The translations under genes and the position numbers were made by a program. Shown here in pieces: positions 25,301 to 34,569 of a DNA stretch of 64,000 nucleotides. The stretch comes from DATBGO01 sp963840095 (lineage in GTDB: Bacteria > Actinomycetota > Actinomycetes > Streptosporangiales > Streptosporangiaceae). The stretch covers positions 543,239 through 607,238 of the forward strand of contig CAWIXN010000004.1 of the NCBI GenBank assembly GCA_963840095.1. Direction: 5' to 3'. The notes below the pieces were generated by a model. That model saw nothing but the letters and a program-made list of their open reading frames with translations, searched no databases and had not been told where the DNA came from. Position 1 is the stretch's first letter. Each line of letters opens with the position of its first letter.

Positions 25301-27082
25301 GCGCTTTCTGCGGTGCTGCTCCGGAACATGCCGCCCACTACCGCCAACTACATCCAGCGGGCCGGGCGGGCGGGCCGCCGCAGTGGCACCGCTGCGCTGG
25401 TGGTCACCTACGCTCAGCGCCGCTCCCATGATCTGTCCCGTTACCAGGCGCCGGAGTCGATGCTGACCGGGCAGGTCCGTGCCCCCTACGTGCCGCTGGG
25501 TAATCCGCGCATCGACCGGCGGCACGCGCATTCAGTGGCGCTCGCGGCGTTCTTCCGGGACGCCAAGGACAACGGCGGCCGGGAGTGGAAGAGCGCCGGG
25601 GATTTTTTCCTCGGGGGGTTCCGGGCCACGGAGTCCGGGGTCTCGCCGGGGAAGCAGAGTGCCCCCCCGGGCCAGCAGAGCCTGCCCGGCGGACGCGCCG
25701 AGCCGCCCTGCGACGCGGTCCGCGGCTACCTCACCCCGGTGCCCGCCGAGATCGCCGCGGCGCTGCGCGCCGTGCTCCCGGAGGTCGCCTGGCGGCTGAT
25801 CGGGCTGGACGACGATAGCTGGGTGGAGCGGCTGTGCGGGCTGCTGGAGCAGGTCCGTGCCGAACTGGCCCAGGATGTGGCGATGTTCGAGGAGCGCCGG
25901 ATGGAGGCGTTCGAGTCCCGGCGCAGCGATCTAGCGGCCCGGTTCGAGCGCAGCATCGCCACCATCACGCGGCGGCCACTGATCGGCTACCTGGCCAACC
26001 GGAACGTCCTGCCGAAGTACGGGTTCCCGGTGGACACCGTCGAGTTGCGCACCGCGCACTGCGACAGCCAGGTCGGCGCCCGGCTGGAGCTGAACCGGGA
26101 CCTGTCGGTGGCGATCCACGAATACGCGCCTGGCGCCGAGCTGGTCGCCGGCGGGGTGCTCTGGCGTTCAGGCGGCATATACCGGCTCCCCGGCCGGGAA
26201 CTGATCACCCGCAGCTACACGGTGTGCCGGGGCTGCCGCCACTACCGGGAGGGCGGCACCGAGCTGGAACCGGCCTGCTCGGCGTGCGGGCGGCCCGCCG
26301 ATGGCCCGGTCCGCGAATACTGCGTGCCGGAATTCGGGTTCGTCGCCGACCCGCGCACCGGCAAGCCCAGTAACGTGCCGCCGCAGCGGTCCTGGAACGG
26401 CGCCGTGCATGTGGTGTCGCTGGGCGAGGAACTCGCGGAGACCCGCTGGAAGGCCGGCACTGGCGCGCTGGCCTGGTGCCACTCCGGTGCCCGGGGCCGG
26501 CTGGTGTCGCTGGCCGAGGGACCAGGCGGCTCGGGGTTCCTGATCTGCGACTGGTGCGGGTGGGGCGCCGCCAACCACGGCCGTTCCCCCACGTCGCACG
26601 TGAGCCCGCTGCGCGGCAAGCCCTGCACGGGGCCGCTGCGCTGGCGTTCGCTCGCGCATACGTACGAGACGGACATCCTGCGACTGCGGCTTGACGCTCC
26701 CGGCCTGGAGACCGGGGCGCAGTGGAACTCCCTCCTGTACGCGGTGCTGGAAGGTGCCGCCGACGGCCTGGAGATCAGCCGCAACGATATCGACGGCGTG
26801 GTGCATTCCGGGGCGGATGGCCGCAGCGGCCTGGTGCTGTTCGACACCGTCCCGGGCGGGGCGGGCAGCGTGCTGCGAATCGCCGCCGCACTCGACGTGG
26901 TGATCGCCACCGCGGTCCGGCGGGTTGGCTCATGCGATTGCGGCCTGGAGACGTCGTGCTACGGCTGCCTGCGCACTCCGCGAAACGAGCGTCACCACGA
27001 GGACCTCAGCCGCGGCGCCGCGCTGACGGTGCTGACATCGCTGCACGGCCTCGCGAGGTGTGCCGAGCCGCCGGAGGGCTGA
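22346..27082 (+). CDS. Large DEAH helicase with zinc-binding insertions and DUF1998-type C-terminus
   Basis: 1578 residues, superfamily 2. Motif I TGTGSGKTE (about 109-117), Ia YPMNALANDQ, II LDEAHVYDG (about 249), III TSATVGD, IV FSDSRQAAAFF (about 645), V STTFELGVDVGALS and VI QRAGRAGR (about 1009-1016). Between the RecA lobes are three Cys clusters (CPDCSG/CKRCG, CGRCG/CGCC, CLACG); a further one, CSLC...CPTMGC, precedes motif V. The C-terminal part has CRGC...CSAC, CDWCGW and CDCGLETSCYGCLRT, the DUF1998 four-Cys site. Helicase-DUF1998 fusions include MrfA/YprA (about 750 residues) and the much larger DruE of Druantia; size places this one with the latter. GTG 22346 chosen (GGAG box upstream). 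The next gene begins 123 bp downstream. Confidence 0.9.
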   Translation: MDAIATSTLLSTTYRRYLRSLLPVRDPVLAVALADCIAASPLLTKGPLLEATPPYRTGASLRDLIGEGVLDPAFARLGSQALPLDRPLYGHQEQALRKAAAGRNLVVATGTGSGKTETFLLPVLSALTTEHEAGTLGPGVRALLLYPMNALANDQLRRLRRLLASVPQITFGRYTGDTPERAGEGTSLFESLNPGEPRLPNELLSRQEMRDNPPHLLLTNYAMLEYLLLRPADMELFEGKHGGHWRFVVLDEAHVYDGAKAEEVGMLLRRLRERVGRGHADAAFQTIATSATVGDHPRAVMDFAAKLFDASFEWVDGDPTRQDLVGAQRVAIPAGPLWGPLDPDDYLDLAGSADPGSALLGRTADDPVAVGLGGNDAALLLAHEHTMARLRTLLAHSPRPFTELAAEVFTDADGPRGAAALAALVAVGSKIRDSAGTPVLSARYHLFARATEGAYTCLTPGGPHVSLARREICPDCSGHVFEFGCCKRCGAVHLAGSVERTSGGEHFTSRAVRPDRRTWLLLDAPAETADEDDEILERAAAATAKDALLCGRCGVLHTASAPVAGTAACGCCAAELRSVRRLAARSGTPSGCLACGARGAGQVRLFESGNEAAAAVLATALYQALPPDEELADRPGGGRKLLAFSDSRQAAAFFAPYLESSHALVQQRRLILDGLARATTRDADATVDDLIEETAAAAGRAGVFSRRESRQGRRREAARWVLRELVALDERQSLEGLGLLRVGLGMDPSWRPSTPLLDLGLSAQECAALFTELLRTVRLQGALTMPDDVDPADEMFDPRRGPIYVRGDGAEARLKVLSWLPTRGVNKRLDYLRRLLAVLGEPASGIDARDVLAGCWRALTAARDGWLHAAALPKLGQVHQVDHTWLTLSAGGDLWRCSLCRRVTTAVLRGVCPTMGCAGELAADRGADDHYRSLYTQTAPVPLTAREHTAQWTGLEAADIQQRFLAGEVNVLSCSTTFELGVDVGALSAVLLRNMPPTTANYIQRAGRAGRRSGTAALVVTYAQRRSHDLSRYQAPESMLTGQVRAPYVPLGNPRIDRRHAHSVALAAFFRDAKDNGGREWKSAGDFFLGGFRATESGVSPGKQSAPPGQQSLPGGRAEPPCDAVRGYLTPVPAEIAAALRAVLPEVAWRLIGLDDDSWVERLCGLLEQVRAELAQDVAMFEERRMEAFESRRSDLAARFERSIATITRRPLIGYLANRNVLPKYGFPVDTVELRTAHCDSQVGARLELNRDLSVAIHEYAPGAELVAGGVLWRSGGIYRLPGRELITRSYTVCRGCRHYREGGTELEPACSACGRPADGPVREYCVPEFGFVADPRTGKPSNVPPQRSWNGAVHVVSLGEELAETRWKAGTGALAWCHSGARGRLVSLAEGPGGSGFLICDWCGWGAANHGRSPTSHVSPLRGKPCTGPLRWRSLAHTYETDILRLRLDAPGLETGAQWNSLLYAVLEGAADGLEISRNDIDGVVHSGADGRSGLVLFDTVPGGAGSVLRIAAALDVVIATAVRRVGSCDCGLETSCYGCLRTPRNERHHEDLSRGAALTVLTSLHGLARCAEPPEG

Positions 27083-27205
27083 CCGTACTGCGGCGTTTGT
27101 TCGGCGTGTCTTGGGCGTCTGTCACGGCGATCCGGCACACTAGGCAGCACATCCCCCCGGCCGTTCCATGGCGAATACCCCCGATGATCGAGATGATCAG
27201 AACCT

Positions 27206-28765
27206 GTGACCGGTAGTCAGCTCTCTACCTCAGTGAGTGATCTCCGTGGTCGGCATGCCGCTGTTCCTGGCGACGCGGCCGCCGGGGACGCCGCGTTCGG
27301 CATCGACGCGTTCACCCTCGATGACCGGCTGCGGCTGTTCCACTTCGCGGCCACCGAGAAACGCCACGAGTACCTGTGGCTGCTGCGTGCCTTCGACCGG
27401 GCCAGGGCAAACTACCAGGTGCTGATGCACGCGTCCGACGCCCGCGAAGCACTCGGCCAGCTGGCCGAGCAGCACCCGGCGGCGGCCGCCGTCGGCGACG
27501 TGCAGGTCCTGCTGGATGCCCTCGCCGAATGGCAGGTGCTGGACCGCTCCTACGACGGCACCCGCGCCGCGAACCTCGCCGAGTACCGCAACCGGCACTA
27601 CGTCTACCAGTTCAACCAGGCCGGATACCGGGCCTTCCAGGCCGTCGAGGAGGTGCTGACGGCCAGCCTGGAAGACGCCCAGCTGTCCCGACTGGTGTTC
27701 CCTGACATCCTGGCCGACCTGCAGGCGCTCGCCGGGGCGGTGCGGTCAGGGGACGCCGCCGAGGTCTACCGGAAGCTGTCCCGGCTGGACGGAGTGCTCG
27801 CTGACATGGCGCAGCGCGCCGCCCGCTTCTACCTGATGCTGGGCGATCTGGCCCGCACCAACGACACCCGGCCCGAAGTGTTCCTCGCGCACAAGGACGC
27901 ACTGCTTACCCACATGCGGGAGTTCCACACCGAGCTGACCCGGTTCGCGCCGCTCCTGGCTGCCGCGGTCGCCGAGGTGGACGCCACTGGCACCGAGCGC
28001 CTCGCCCGGCTCGCCGCGGAGGCTGACGAGTCGCTCTTCCGCGGTGCCGACGAACGGGTCGCGGACTGGCGGGCGCGCTGGGGCGGCCTGGTGCACTGGT
28101 TCGGCACCGCTCGCCACAGCGAGGCCGAACGCCTGCAGGACGCCACGGTCACCGCCATCGCCAACGTCACGGCGCTGCTGCGCCGGGTCACCGAGTCCCG
28201 CCGCGGCGGGGTGAGCAGGGAGACCCAGCTGCGCCATCTAGCGCAATGGTTCACCGCCTGCCCGACGGACGGCGACGCCCATGCGCTGTTCCAGGCAGTG
28301 TTCGGCTTCGGGGCACCCCGGCATGTCTCGGCTGTGCACGAGGACGCCGACGAGATCGGGAGCCGGCTGTCGTGGTGGGACGCCGCTGCGGTGGAGCTGT
28401 CCCGGACGCTGGTGCGCAACGGCAAGGCCCAGGCGCTGCGCGGGCCCGGCCGGATCCAGCGCAACGACGAGGAGAAGCAGCGGATGCGCGCCGAGCAGCT
28501 GAAGGTGACCGCGCAGCGCCGCACCGCCGCGGCAGCGCTGGCCGGTGACGGCGTCTACGGCCGGGTGCTGGACGAGCCGGAGACCCAGGCCCTGCTCAGC
28601 CTGCTGGACGTGGCGTTGTCCGCGCGGGTCCCGGTCAGCCGGACGGCCAGCGGGTCCGCGCACGGGGTGCGGCTCACCTTGCGCCCCGCCGCTGGGTCCA
28701 CCACTGTGCACACGGTCCGCGGCCGGCTCCACCTGGACGGGCTGGCGGTGGAGGTCACCGAATGA
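27206..28765 (+). CDS. jetA: Wadjet-type JetA, TIGR02677/DUF2397 family
   Basis: 519 residues matching the TIGR02677 (DUF2397) family: LRLFHFAATEKRHEYLWLLR near the start, then AALLDALAEW-like helices, YQFNQAGYRAFQAVEEVL, and a C-terminal ARQLRGPGRIQRN-like stretch ending in a beta-rich DGLAVEVTE. In Wadjet systems JetA is the kleisin-like subunit that joins the SMC motor JetC and the KITE protein JetB. GTG start at 27206 has no clear ribosome site; GTG 27233 is an alternative. It overlaps jetB by four bases (ATGA), so the pair is translationally coupled. Confidence 0.87.
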   Translation: MTGSQLSTSVSDLRGRHAAVPGDAAAGDAAFGIDAFTLDDRLRLFHFAATEKRHEYLWLLRAFDRARANYQVLMHASDAREALGQLAEQHPAAAAVGDVQVLLDALAEWQVLDRSYDGTRAANLAEYRNRHYVYQFNQAGYRAFQAVEEVLTASLEDAQLSRLVFPDILADLQALAGAVRSGDAAEVYRKLSRLDGVLADMAQRAARFYLMLGDLARTNDTRPEVFLAHKDALLTHMREFHTELTRFAPLLAAAVAEVDATGTERLARLAAEADESLFRGADERVADWRARWGGLVHWFGTARHSEAERLQDATVTAIANVTALLRRVTESRRGGVSRETQLRHLAQWFTACPTDGDAHALFQAVFGFGAPRHVSAVHEDADEIGSRLSWWDAAAVELSRTLVRNGKAQALRGPGRIQRNDEEKQRMRAEQLKVTAQRRTAAAALAGDGVYGRVLDEPETQALLSLLDVALSARVPVSRTASGSAHGVRLTLRPAAGSTTVHTVRGRLHLDGLAVEVTE

Positions 28766-30147
28766 GGGTCGCCGCCGACGTCAGCCCGCTCGAGCTGGCC
28801 GAATACCAGAAGGCGGCGCGGCTGATGCTGCGTCATCCGCTGATCACTGCGTCCTACCCGGACGCCTCGACGCTTCCCCTGGTGCGCAAGTGGGTCAGGC
28901 AGCTGCGGGCCGATTTCGGTGAGGTCCTGGGTTACACGCTCCTTAGCGGGGGCGACACTATCCGGCTGCGCCGGGTGCAGGACGCGCTGGATGACACCCG
29001 GCCGGCGCTCACCCGAGCACGGCGGCCGTTCGACCGCCGCCGCTACGCCTACCTGGTCCTGACCTTGTCCGCGCTGGGCCGCTCCGGCGCTCAGATCGCA
29101 CTCAGCGAGCTGGCGGACACGGTCGCCGCTGACGCCGGGCGGATTGACGGCCTCGGTATGGACACCGGCCGCAAACCGGACCGGGACGCGTTCGTGGACG
29201 CGGTCGCCTGGCTGGAGGTGCGCGGCGCCCTGCGGATGGCCGATGGCTCGGCCATCGAGTGGGTCAACGATCCCGAGCGCGCTGAGGCGCTTTACGACAT
29301 CGACCGCGAAGTGGTCGGCGCCCTCTATGCGCCAGGCCGGGTGCTGCAGCATCTGAACTCCGTCACCGAGCTGCTGGATGACCCCGGCGGATCCGCGTCG
29401 GCCCAGGGCCGGGAGGCACGGCGGCGGGTGAACGCGCGGCGTGCCCGCCGGCTCGTCGTGGAGCAGCCGGCCGTCTACTACGCCGACGTCGATGAAGGGC
29501 TGCGTGGCCAGCTCCGGTCGGCGAGTCTTGCCGAGGACGTCGAGCGGCTTACCGGCCTGGATCTGGAGCGGCGCGCCGAAGGCGTGGCGCTGGTCAACGC
29601 CGGGCAGCGGTTCAGCGACGTGGCGTTCCCGTCGGCCGGCACCGTCGCGCAGGCCGCACTGCTGCTGTGCGCGCGGATCGCCAGCTACCTGCAACGCAAC
29701 AGATCCAGGATCGAGCCGCTGCCCGCCGCCACCGCCGCGGAACGGCTCGCCGACGCGGCCCGGCGGATCGACGCTGCCCTGCCGGACCGGGGCCGCGTCG
29801 CCGACTTGCTCGCTGGGCAGGCCTGGCTAGCGGATACCGACGACTCCGGGCCCGGGGACGGAACCGATTCCGGATCGGGTGCAACCGGCCGCGGTGCCGA
29901 CGCCGCCTACCCGTTCCTTAACGACGTATGGCTGCGCACGGAGCTGCGGAAGCTGGTGGAGGACTTCGGCGCGGGCATGGCCGAGAAACAGGCCGCCGAC
30001 CCGGGTCGACTGCTGACCGAGGCGGTCGCCCTGCTTGCCTCGCTGGGCTTGGTGGCGAGGGTGGACGGAGGCGTCCTGGTGCTACCGCTGCTGGGCCGCT
30101 ACCGCAGCATCACCGCCCACATCAAGAGCCCGCCGGGCACGTCCTGA
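28762..30147 (+). CDS. jetB: Wadjet-type JetB, TIGR02678/DUF2398 family
   Basis: 461 residues matching TIGR02678 (DUF2398). Recognisable parts are LELAEYQKAARLMLRHPLIT near the N-terminus, RPFDRRRYAYLVLTLSALGR, QIALSELADTV, and a later RRLVVEQPAVYYADVDE. In this subtype JetB is the MukE-like (KITE) partner of JetA. The ATG overlaps the jetA stop. 74 bp separate it from jetC. An Asp/Gly-rich insertion near residues 355-373 (DDSGPGDGTDSGSG) looks disordered and is probably lineage-specific. Confidence 0.87.
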   Translation: MRVAADVSPLELAEYQKAARLMLRHPLITASYPDASTLPLVRKWVRQLRADFGEVLGYTLLSGGDTIRLRRVQDALDDTRPALTRARRPFDRRRYAYLVLTLSALGRSGAQIALSELADTVAADAGRIDGLGMDTGRKPDRDAFVDAVAWLEVRGALRMADGSAIEWVNDPERAEALYDIDREVVGALYAPGRVLQHLNSVTELLDDPGGSASAQGREARRRVNARRARRLVVEQPAVYYADVDEGLRGQLRSASLAEDVERLTGLDLERRAEGVALVNAGQRFSDVAFPSAGTVAQAALLLCARIASYLQRNRSRIEPLPAATAAERLADAARRIDAALPDRGRVADLLAGQAWLADTDDSGPGDGTDSGSGATGRGADAAYPFLNDVWLRTELRKLVEDFGAGMAEKQAADPGRLLTEAVALLASLGLVARVDGGVLVLPLLGRYRSITAHIKSPPGTS

Positions 30148-30221
30148 ACCCGGCGGCACGTCTTTCCCGTCAGCGCGTCGGCCACGGGACTGCGAGTAAT
30201 GATCGTTAAGGAAGGCTCCAA

Positions 30222-33200
30222 GTGACCCGCTTCCAACCCACCCGGGCCGGAATCATCAACATGTGGGACTACCGGGATGAGGAGTTCTGCTTCGCCAGTG
30301 GCTGGCTGGTCCTACGCGGTCCCAACGGATCCGGGAAGACCAAGGCCCTTGAGGTTCTGTTCCCGTTCGTGCTGGATGGCCGGATCGACCCGAAACGGCT
30401 GAACCCGTTCGCCGCCGAGGACCGGACCATGAAGTCAAACCTCCTGTTCCGCGGCGGCGAGAACGCGGTCGGCTACGTATGGCTGGAGCTGCGGCATCGC
30501 GACACCGGTGAGGCCGTCACCATCGGCATCGGCCTGCACGCCCAGAAGCACCGCGACACTCCGGTCCGCTGGCATTTCGTCGCCGAGGGACGGGTCGGTG
30601 CGGACTTCTCGCTCATCACCGGCGATGACCGCCCCATGACCAGGAAGCAGCTCGCCGAGGAGATCGGGGAGCCGAGCCTGCACGCCTCTCCTACCGACTA
30701 CCGGGCCGCCCTGGATCAGCGATTGTTCGGCCTCGGCCGGGAACGCTACGAGCAGCTGCTCACCCTGATCCTGACGCTGCGGCGGCCGCAGCTGGCCAAG
30801 AACCTTGATCCGGCGAAGTTGTCGGACACGCTTACGGACGGGCTGCGGCCGGTCGACGACGACCTGATCACCGAGGCGGCCCGCTCGTTCGATGACATGG
30901 AGGCGGTCGCCACCACGCTGGAGGGGCTGACCGCCGCAGACGAGGCTACCCGCATGTTCCTCGCCTCCTACACCACCTATCTGCGCACCCACGCCCGGTC
31001 GGCCGCCGATGCCCTCACCCGCCGCCGCGAGGCCAGCGCGCAACGGCGCGCCGAACTCAGCCATGACATCACGGCGCTGGCGGGCGCGGAAACCGGGCAG
31101 GCGGCGGCGCAGGCCCGCCGGGAGGCGGCGGAGAACGCGCTCGCCGGGCTGCGCGCCCGGCTCGACCAGCTGAAGTCCACCAGCGCCTACCAGGCGGTCG
31201 GGCAACTCGCCGACCTTGAACGGCTCGTCCGCACCAACGAGCGGACCGCTGCCGAAGCCACTGCGGAGCTGACCCGGCGCAGCGCAGGGACCGCGCGTGC
31301 TCAGGCCGATCTGGAGCAGGCCGCGGCGGTACTCGCCGACCTGGAATCGGTCGTCTCGCGCAGTGCGGCGCAACTCGCCGACCACGCCACCGCGGCCGGT
31401 ATCGGCTGGCAGCCCGCCGACGCCGGAGCTGACGGGTTCACCGAACGGGCCGGCGGCCGGGTCACCGCCCGGCTGGAGGCGGTCCGCTCGGTACGGGCCG
31501 CGCTGCAGGCGCACCGGACAGCCGAGCACGCCCGGGACCTGGCCAGGCTGGCACTCGACCGGGCGCTGGAAGCGGTGATCGCCGCCGAGCAGGCCGAGCA
31601 GTCCGCGGCCGATGCGGTGACGGCGGCCCGCGCGGACGCCCAGGCCGCGCTGACGCGGTGGGCGGCCGACTACGCCGATGTGCTGGACGAGACGGCCATG
31701 CAGGAACTGACCGAGGGCCTCAGCGTGGCCATCGAGACGTTCGGTGACCCGGATGCGCCCACCGTCGAGTCGGTGTTCGCGGTGGCCACCGCCGCCGCCG
31801 AGCAGTCCATCCGTGACGAGCAGGCGCGGCTGCGTGCCGAGCGTGCGAGCACGCAGACCGAGCGGCAGCGCATCGCCGAGGAGCGGGACCGGATCGCCTC
31901 GCAACGCGACGACGCGCCGCCGGCCTACCCCGGACGCAACGCCAGCCGGTCAGGTCGCGATGGTGCACCGTTGTGGCGGCTGGTCCGCTTCGCCGGCCAT
32001 GTCGATGACACGCGGTCCGCCGCGATCGAGGCGGCGCTGGAAGCCACCGGGATGCTCGACGCCTGGATCACGCCGGACGGCCATGAGGTCACCGCAGGGG
32101 ACGATGACGGTTACCTGGTCCCCGGCCCGCCGGTCCAGGGCGCCAGCCTCGCGGGCGTGCTGGTTCCCGAGGACGACACACCCGTTCCCGCCGCGCGGAT
32201 CGGTGCCGTGCTCGCTTCCATCGCCCTGGACGGCGAATGGTTCTCCGCGACCGCAGTGATCGGCACGGACGGCCGCTACTCGCACGGTGTCACCGCCGGT
32301 GCGCACCACAAGGTCCACGCCGGGTACATCGGGGCGACCGCCCGGGCCCGCCGCCGGGCCGCGCGCATCGCTGAGTGCGAGGCCCAGATCGCTGGGCTGA
32401 CGGAGCTGCTGACCGGCCTCGACCGGACGCTCGACGGGCTGGCTGCCGCACTGTCGGCGTTCGCGCAGGCGCGCGCCGCGCTTCCCCGCAGCACCGCGAC
32501 CGTCACCGCCTTGCGCACGCATTCCCAGGCCGTCGGGCAGCTGCGCTCGGCCCGGGCCGCCGCCGACGGTGCCCAGTCCGGTTACGACGAGTCGGTGGCT
32601 GCCTGCACCGTCACCGAGCGGGCGCTGCGCCGCACCTCGATCGACCATGCCATCGAATGGGACCAGGCCGACCAGGTGGAGGCAGCCACCCGGCGGTTCG
32701 AGGCCACTGCCCGGGACCTCACCGGCCGCCGTCGTGAGGAGACGCAGCAGCGTGGCATCGTCGCCGACGCCCGAGGTCGGCTGGAGCAGGCCACCGATGA
32801 GGAGCGCGTCTCCGCCGACATCGAACGGCTGGCTCGCCGCCGGCACACCGAGGAGGCCGCCAAACTGGCGGCGCTGCACGGCGCGGTCGGCAAGGAAGCC
32901 ACTGAGGTGATGGCGCAGGTCGACGAGACCGAGCAGGGCATAACGGCCGCTCAGTCGGCTGAGCAGGCTGCCCGGGCCGTCGAGGTCGAGGCCATCAAGG
33001 CCGTCAGTGCTGTGACCGAGCGGGTCTCCAGCGGCAGGCGCGCCCTCCACGTCGCGTGTGCGGAGGAGCGGGCCACCGCGCGCGGTCTCGCCCCGTTCGC
33101 CGCGCGGGAACTACTGGACGTGCTGAAGTGCCCGCCGCGGCTGGCCTGGCCCGCGCAGGAGGCGGACTGGACCGGTGATGACCTGCCGCAGGCGGTCGTG

Positions 33201-34277
33201 GGAGTGCACGAGGCGATCCTCGAGGTCACCCGCGACCTGACGCCGACCGAGACGTCACTGAAGATCTCCACGACCCGGCTCACCCGGGCGCTGGAGGATC
33301 TGCAGGCCCAGCTGGGCGCGGCCGGCCAGGACTACCACCCCGAGTGGGACAGCGCCGACGGTGTCATCGTGGTCCGCATCGCCGATGAGCAGGGCCCGCT
33401 GCCGGTCGGCGCGTTCGCGGAGCGAATCGCAGCCGCCCGCCGTGACCAGCAGCTGCTGCTGACCGACTCGGAGCAGCGCATCCTCGAAGACGCGCTGCTG
33501 GCCAGGCTCGCCCAGCAGATCCACGAGCGGACCGTGGACGCCAAGGACCTGATCAAATCGATGAACACCGAGATGCGGTCCCGGAAAATGTCCTCGGGGA
33601 AGACGGTCGGCGTGCGGTGGCTGCTGGCGGACCAGCTCGATGACGAGCAGCGCGCGGTGTGCGGGCTGCTGGATGCCGACGCCTCCCGGCTCAACCCGGA
33701 CTCTCTCGCCCGGATGCGCGGCCACTTCGCCGCGCAGATCAAGACCGCTCGAGCCCGGTACCGCGAACTCCCGTACCGAGAGCTGCTGGCCGGGGTACTG
33801 GACTACCGCCGCTGGCGGCAGTTCGTGTTCCAGATGGTCAGCGCTGCGGGCACTGAGGAGAAGCTGACCCGGACACGGCACAGCCAGCTGTCCGGCGGCG
33901 AGCAGTCGGTCTCGTTGCACCTGCCGCTGTTCGCTGCCGCGCACGCGATGCTGAACTCGGCGCATCCGCACGCACCGCGCCTGCTCGCCCTCGACGAGGC
34001 GTTCGCCGGAGTGGACGACACCGGCCGCAGCGAGCTGATGGGCCTGGCCGCGCAGTTCGATCTGGACCTGTTCATGACCGGCTACGACCTGTGGGCGGCG
34101 CAGGCCGCCGTCCGCGCCGCCGCGCACTACGACCTGGCGCACTCTCCCACCGAGCACACCGTCAGCGCACTGCTACTGGTGTGGGACGGAGCGCAGCTCC
34201 TCGCCGACGAGGCGGGTGAACTGTCCGCCGTACTCGGTTCGCCCGGCACCAGGCGGGCGATCATCGCCGCGGCGTGA
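30222..34277 (+). CDS. jetC: Wadjet-type JetC, SMC-like ATPase, TIGR02680 family
   Basis: 1351 residues of the TIGR02680 family, an SMC/MukB-like ATPase. The N-terminal head has Walker A GPNGSGKTK (about 33-41). Long coiled-coil arms run from about 250 to 1120 with a hinge-like region near 590-690 (GRDGAPLWRLVRF...GYLVPGPPVQG). The C-terminal head has the ABC signature SQLSGGEQS (about 1220) and Walker B LLALDEAFAGVD (about 1254). In Wadjet, JetABC extrudes DNA loops and hands plasmid DNA to the nuclease JetD. GTG start with AAGGAAGG upstream. The expected jetD (TIGR02679, DUF2399) does not follow; only a truncated toxin gene does. Confidence 0.9.
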   Translation: MTRFQPTRAGIINMWDYRDEEFCFASGWLVLRGPNGSGKTKALEVLFPFVLDGRIDPKRLNPFAAEDRTMKSNLLFRGGENAVGYVWLELRHRDTGEAVTIGIGLHAQKHRDTPVRWHFVAEGRVGADFSLITGDDRPMTRKQLAEEIGEPSLHASPTDYRAALDQRLFGLGRERYEQLLTLILTLRRPQLAKNLDPAKLSDTLTDGLRPVDDDLITEAARSFDDMEAVATTLEGLTAADEATRMFLASYTTYLRTHARSAADALTRRREASAQRRAELSHDITALAGAETGQAAAQARREAAENALAGLRARLDQLKSTSAYQAVGQLADLERLVRTNERTAAEATAELTRRSAGTARAQADLEQAAAVLADLESVVSRSAAQLADHATAAGIGWQPADAGADGFTERAGGRVTARLEAVRSVRAALQAHRTAEHARDLARLALDRALEAVIAAEQAEQSAADAVTAARADAQAALTRWAADYADVLDETAMQELTEGLSVAIETFGDPDAPTVESVFAVATAAAEQSIRDEQARLRAERASTQTERQRIAEERDRIASQRDDAPPAYPGRNASRSGRDGAPLWRLVRFAGHVDDTRSAAIEAALEATGMLDAWITPDGHEVTAGDDDGYLVPGPPVQGASLAGVLVPEDDTPVPAARIGAVLASIALDGEWFSATAVIGTDGRYSHGVTAGAHHKVHAGYIGATARARRRAARIAECEAQIAGLTELLTGLDRTLDGLAAALSAFAQARAALPRSTATVTALRTHSQAVGQLRSARAAADGAQSGYDESVAACTVTERALRRTSIDHAIEWDQADQVEAATRRFEATARDLTGRRREETQQRGIVADARGRLEQATDEERVSADIERLARRRHTEEAAKLAALHGAVGKEATEVMAQVDETEQGITAAQSAEQAARAVEVEAIKAVSAVTERVSSGRRALHVACAEERATARGLAPFAARELLDVLKCPPRLAWPAQEADWTGDDLPQAVVGVHEAILEVTRDLTPTETSLKISTTRLTRALEDLQAQLGAAGQDYHPEWDSADGVIVVRIADEQGPLPVGAFAERIAAARRDQQLLLTDSEQRILEDALLARLAQQIHERTVDAKDLIKSMNTEMRSRKMSSGKTVGVRWLLADQLDDEQRAVCGLLDADASRLNPDSLARMRGHFAAQIKTARARYRELPYRELLAGVLDYRRWRQFVFQMVSAAGTEEKLTRTRHSQLSGGEQSVSLHLPLFAAAHAMLNSAHPHAPRLLALDEAFAGVDDTGRSELMGLAAQFDLDLFMTGYDLWAAQAAVRAAAHYDLAHSPTEHTVSALLLVWDGAQLLADEAGELSAVLGSPGTRRAIIAAA

Positions 34278-34309
34278 GATCCCGGTGGACGAGGAGCTGA
34301 CGTAACTGC

Positions 34310-34507
34310 GTGGCGCGGGCCCTCCGCCAGGGGTACGGCATCGGTCTGCGGGACACTCTGGTCATGCTGGGCGGCCCGCGCCGCGAGCTGTCGGTGCTCT
34401 GGTCCGCCCGGCGCGGGTCTTACCGGGTGATCTATGAGATAGACGACGAAACGCCTAGGGTCGTCGTCCTCCGGATCGACCATCGGGCCGATGTCTACCG
34501 CCCTTGA
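34310..34507 (+). pseudogene. RelE/ParE-type toxin, C-terminal part
   Basis: 65 residues whose last ~40 are the typical end of a RelE/ParE toxin: RRELSVLWSARRGSYRVIYE, then IDDETPRVVVLRIDHRADVY. The N-terminal ~45 residues of a normal 85-90 residue toxin are absent or replaced by unrelated sequence. No antitoxin gene is intact beside it; a short ATG frame right after the stop (34509) begins MTLDEIRRTG but ends after 16 codons. Probably a remnant. Confidence 0.6.
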
Positions 34508-34569
34508 GATGACGCTGGACGAGATTCGCCGCACCGGTTCAACCAGATGGCGCGCATAGCTGGCAGCCT

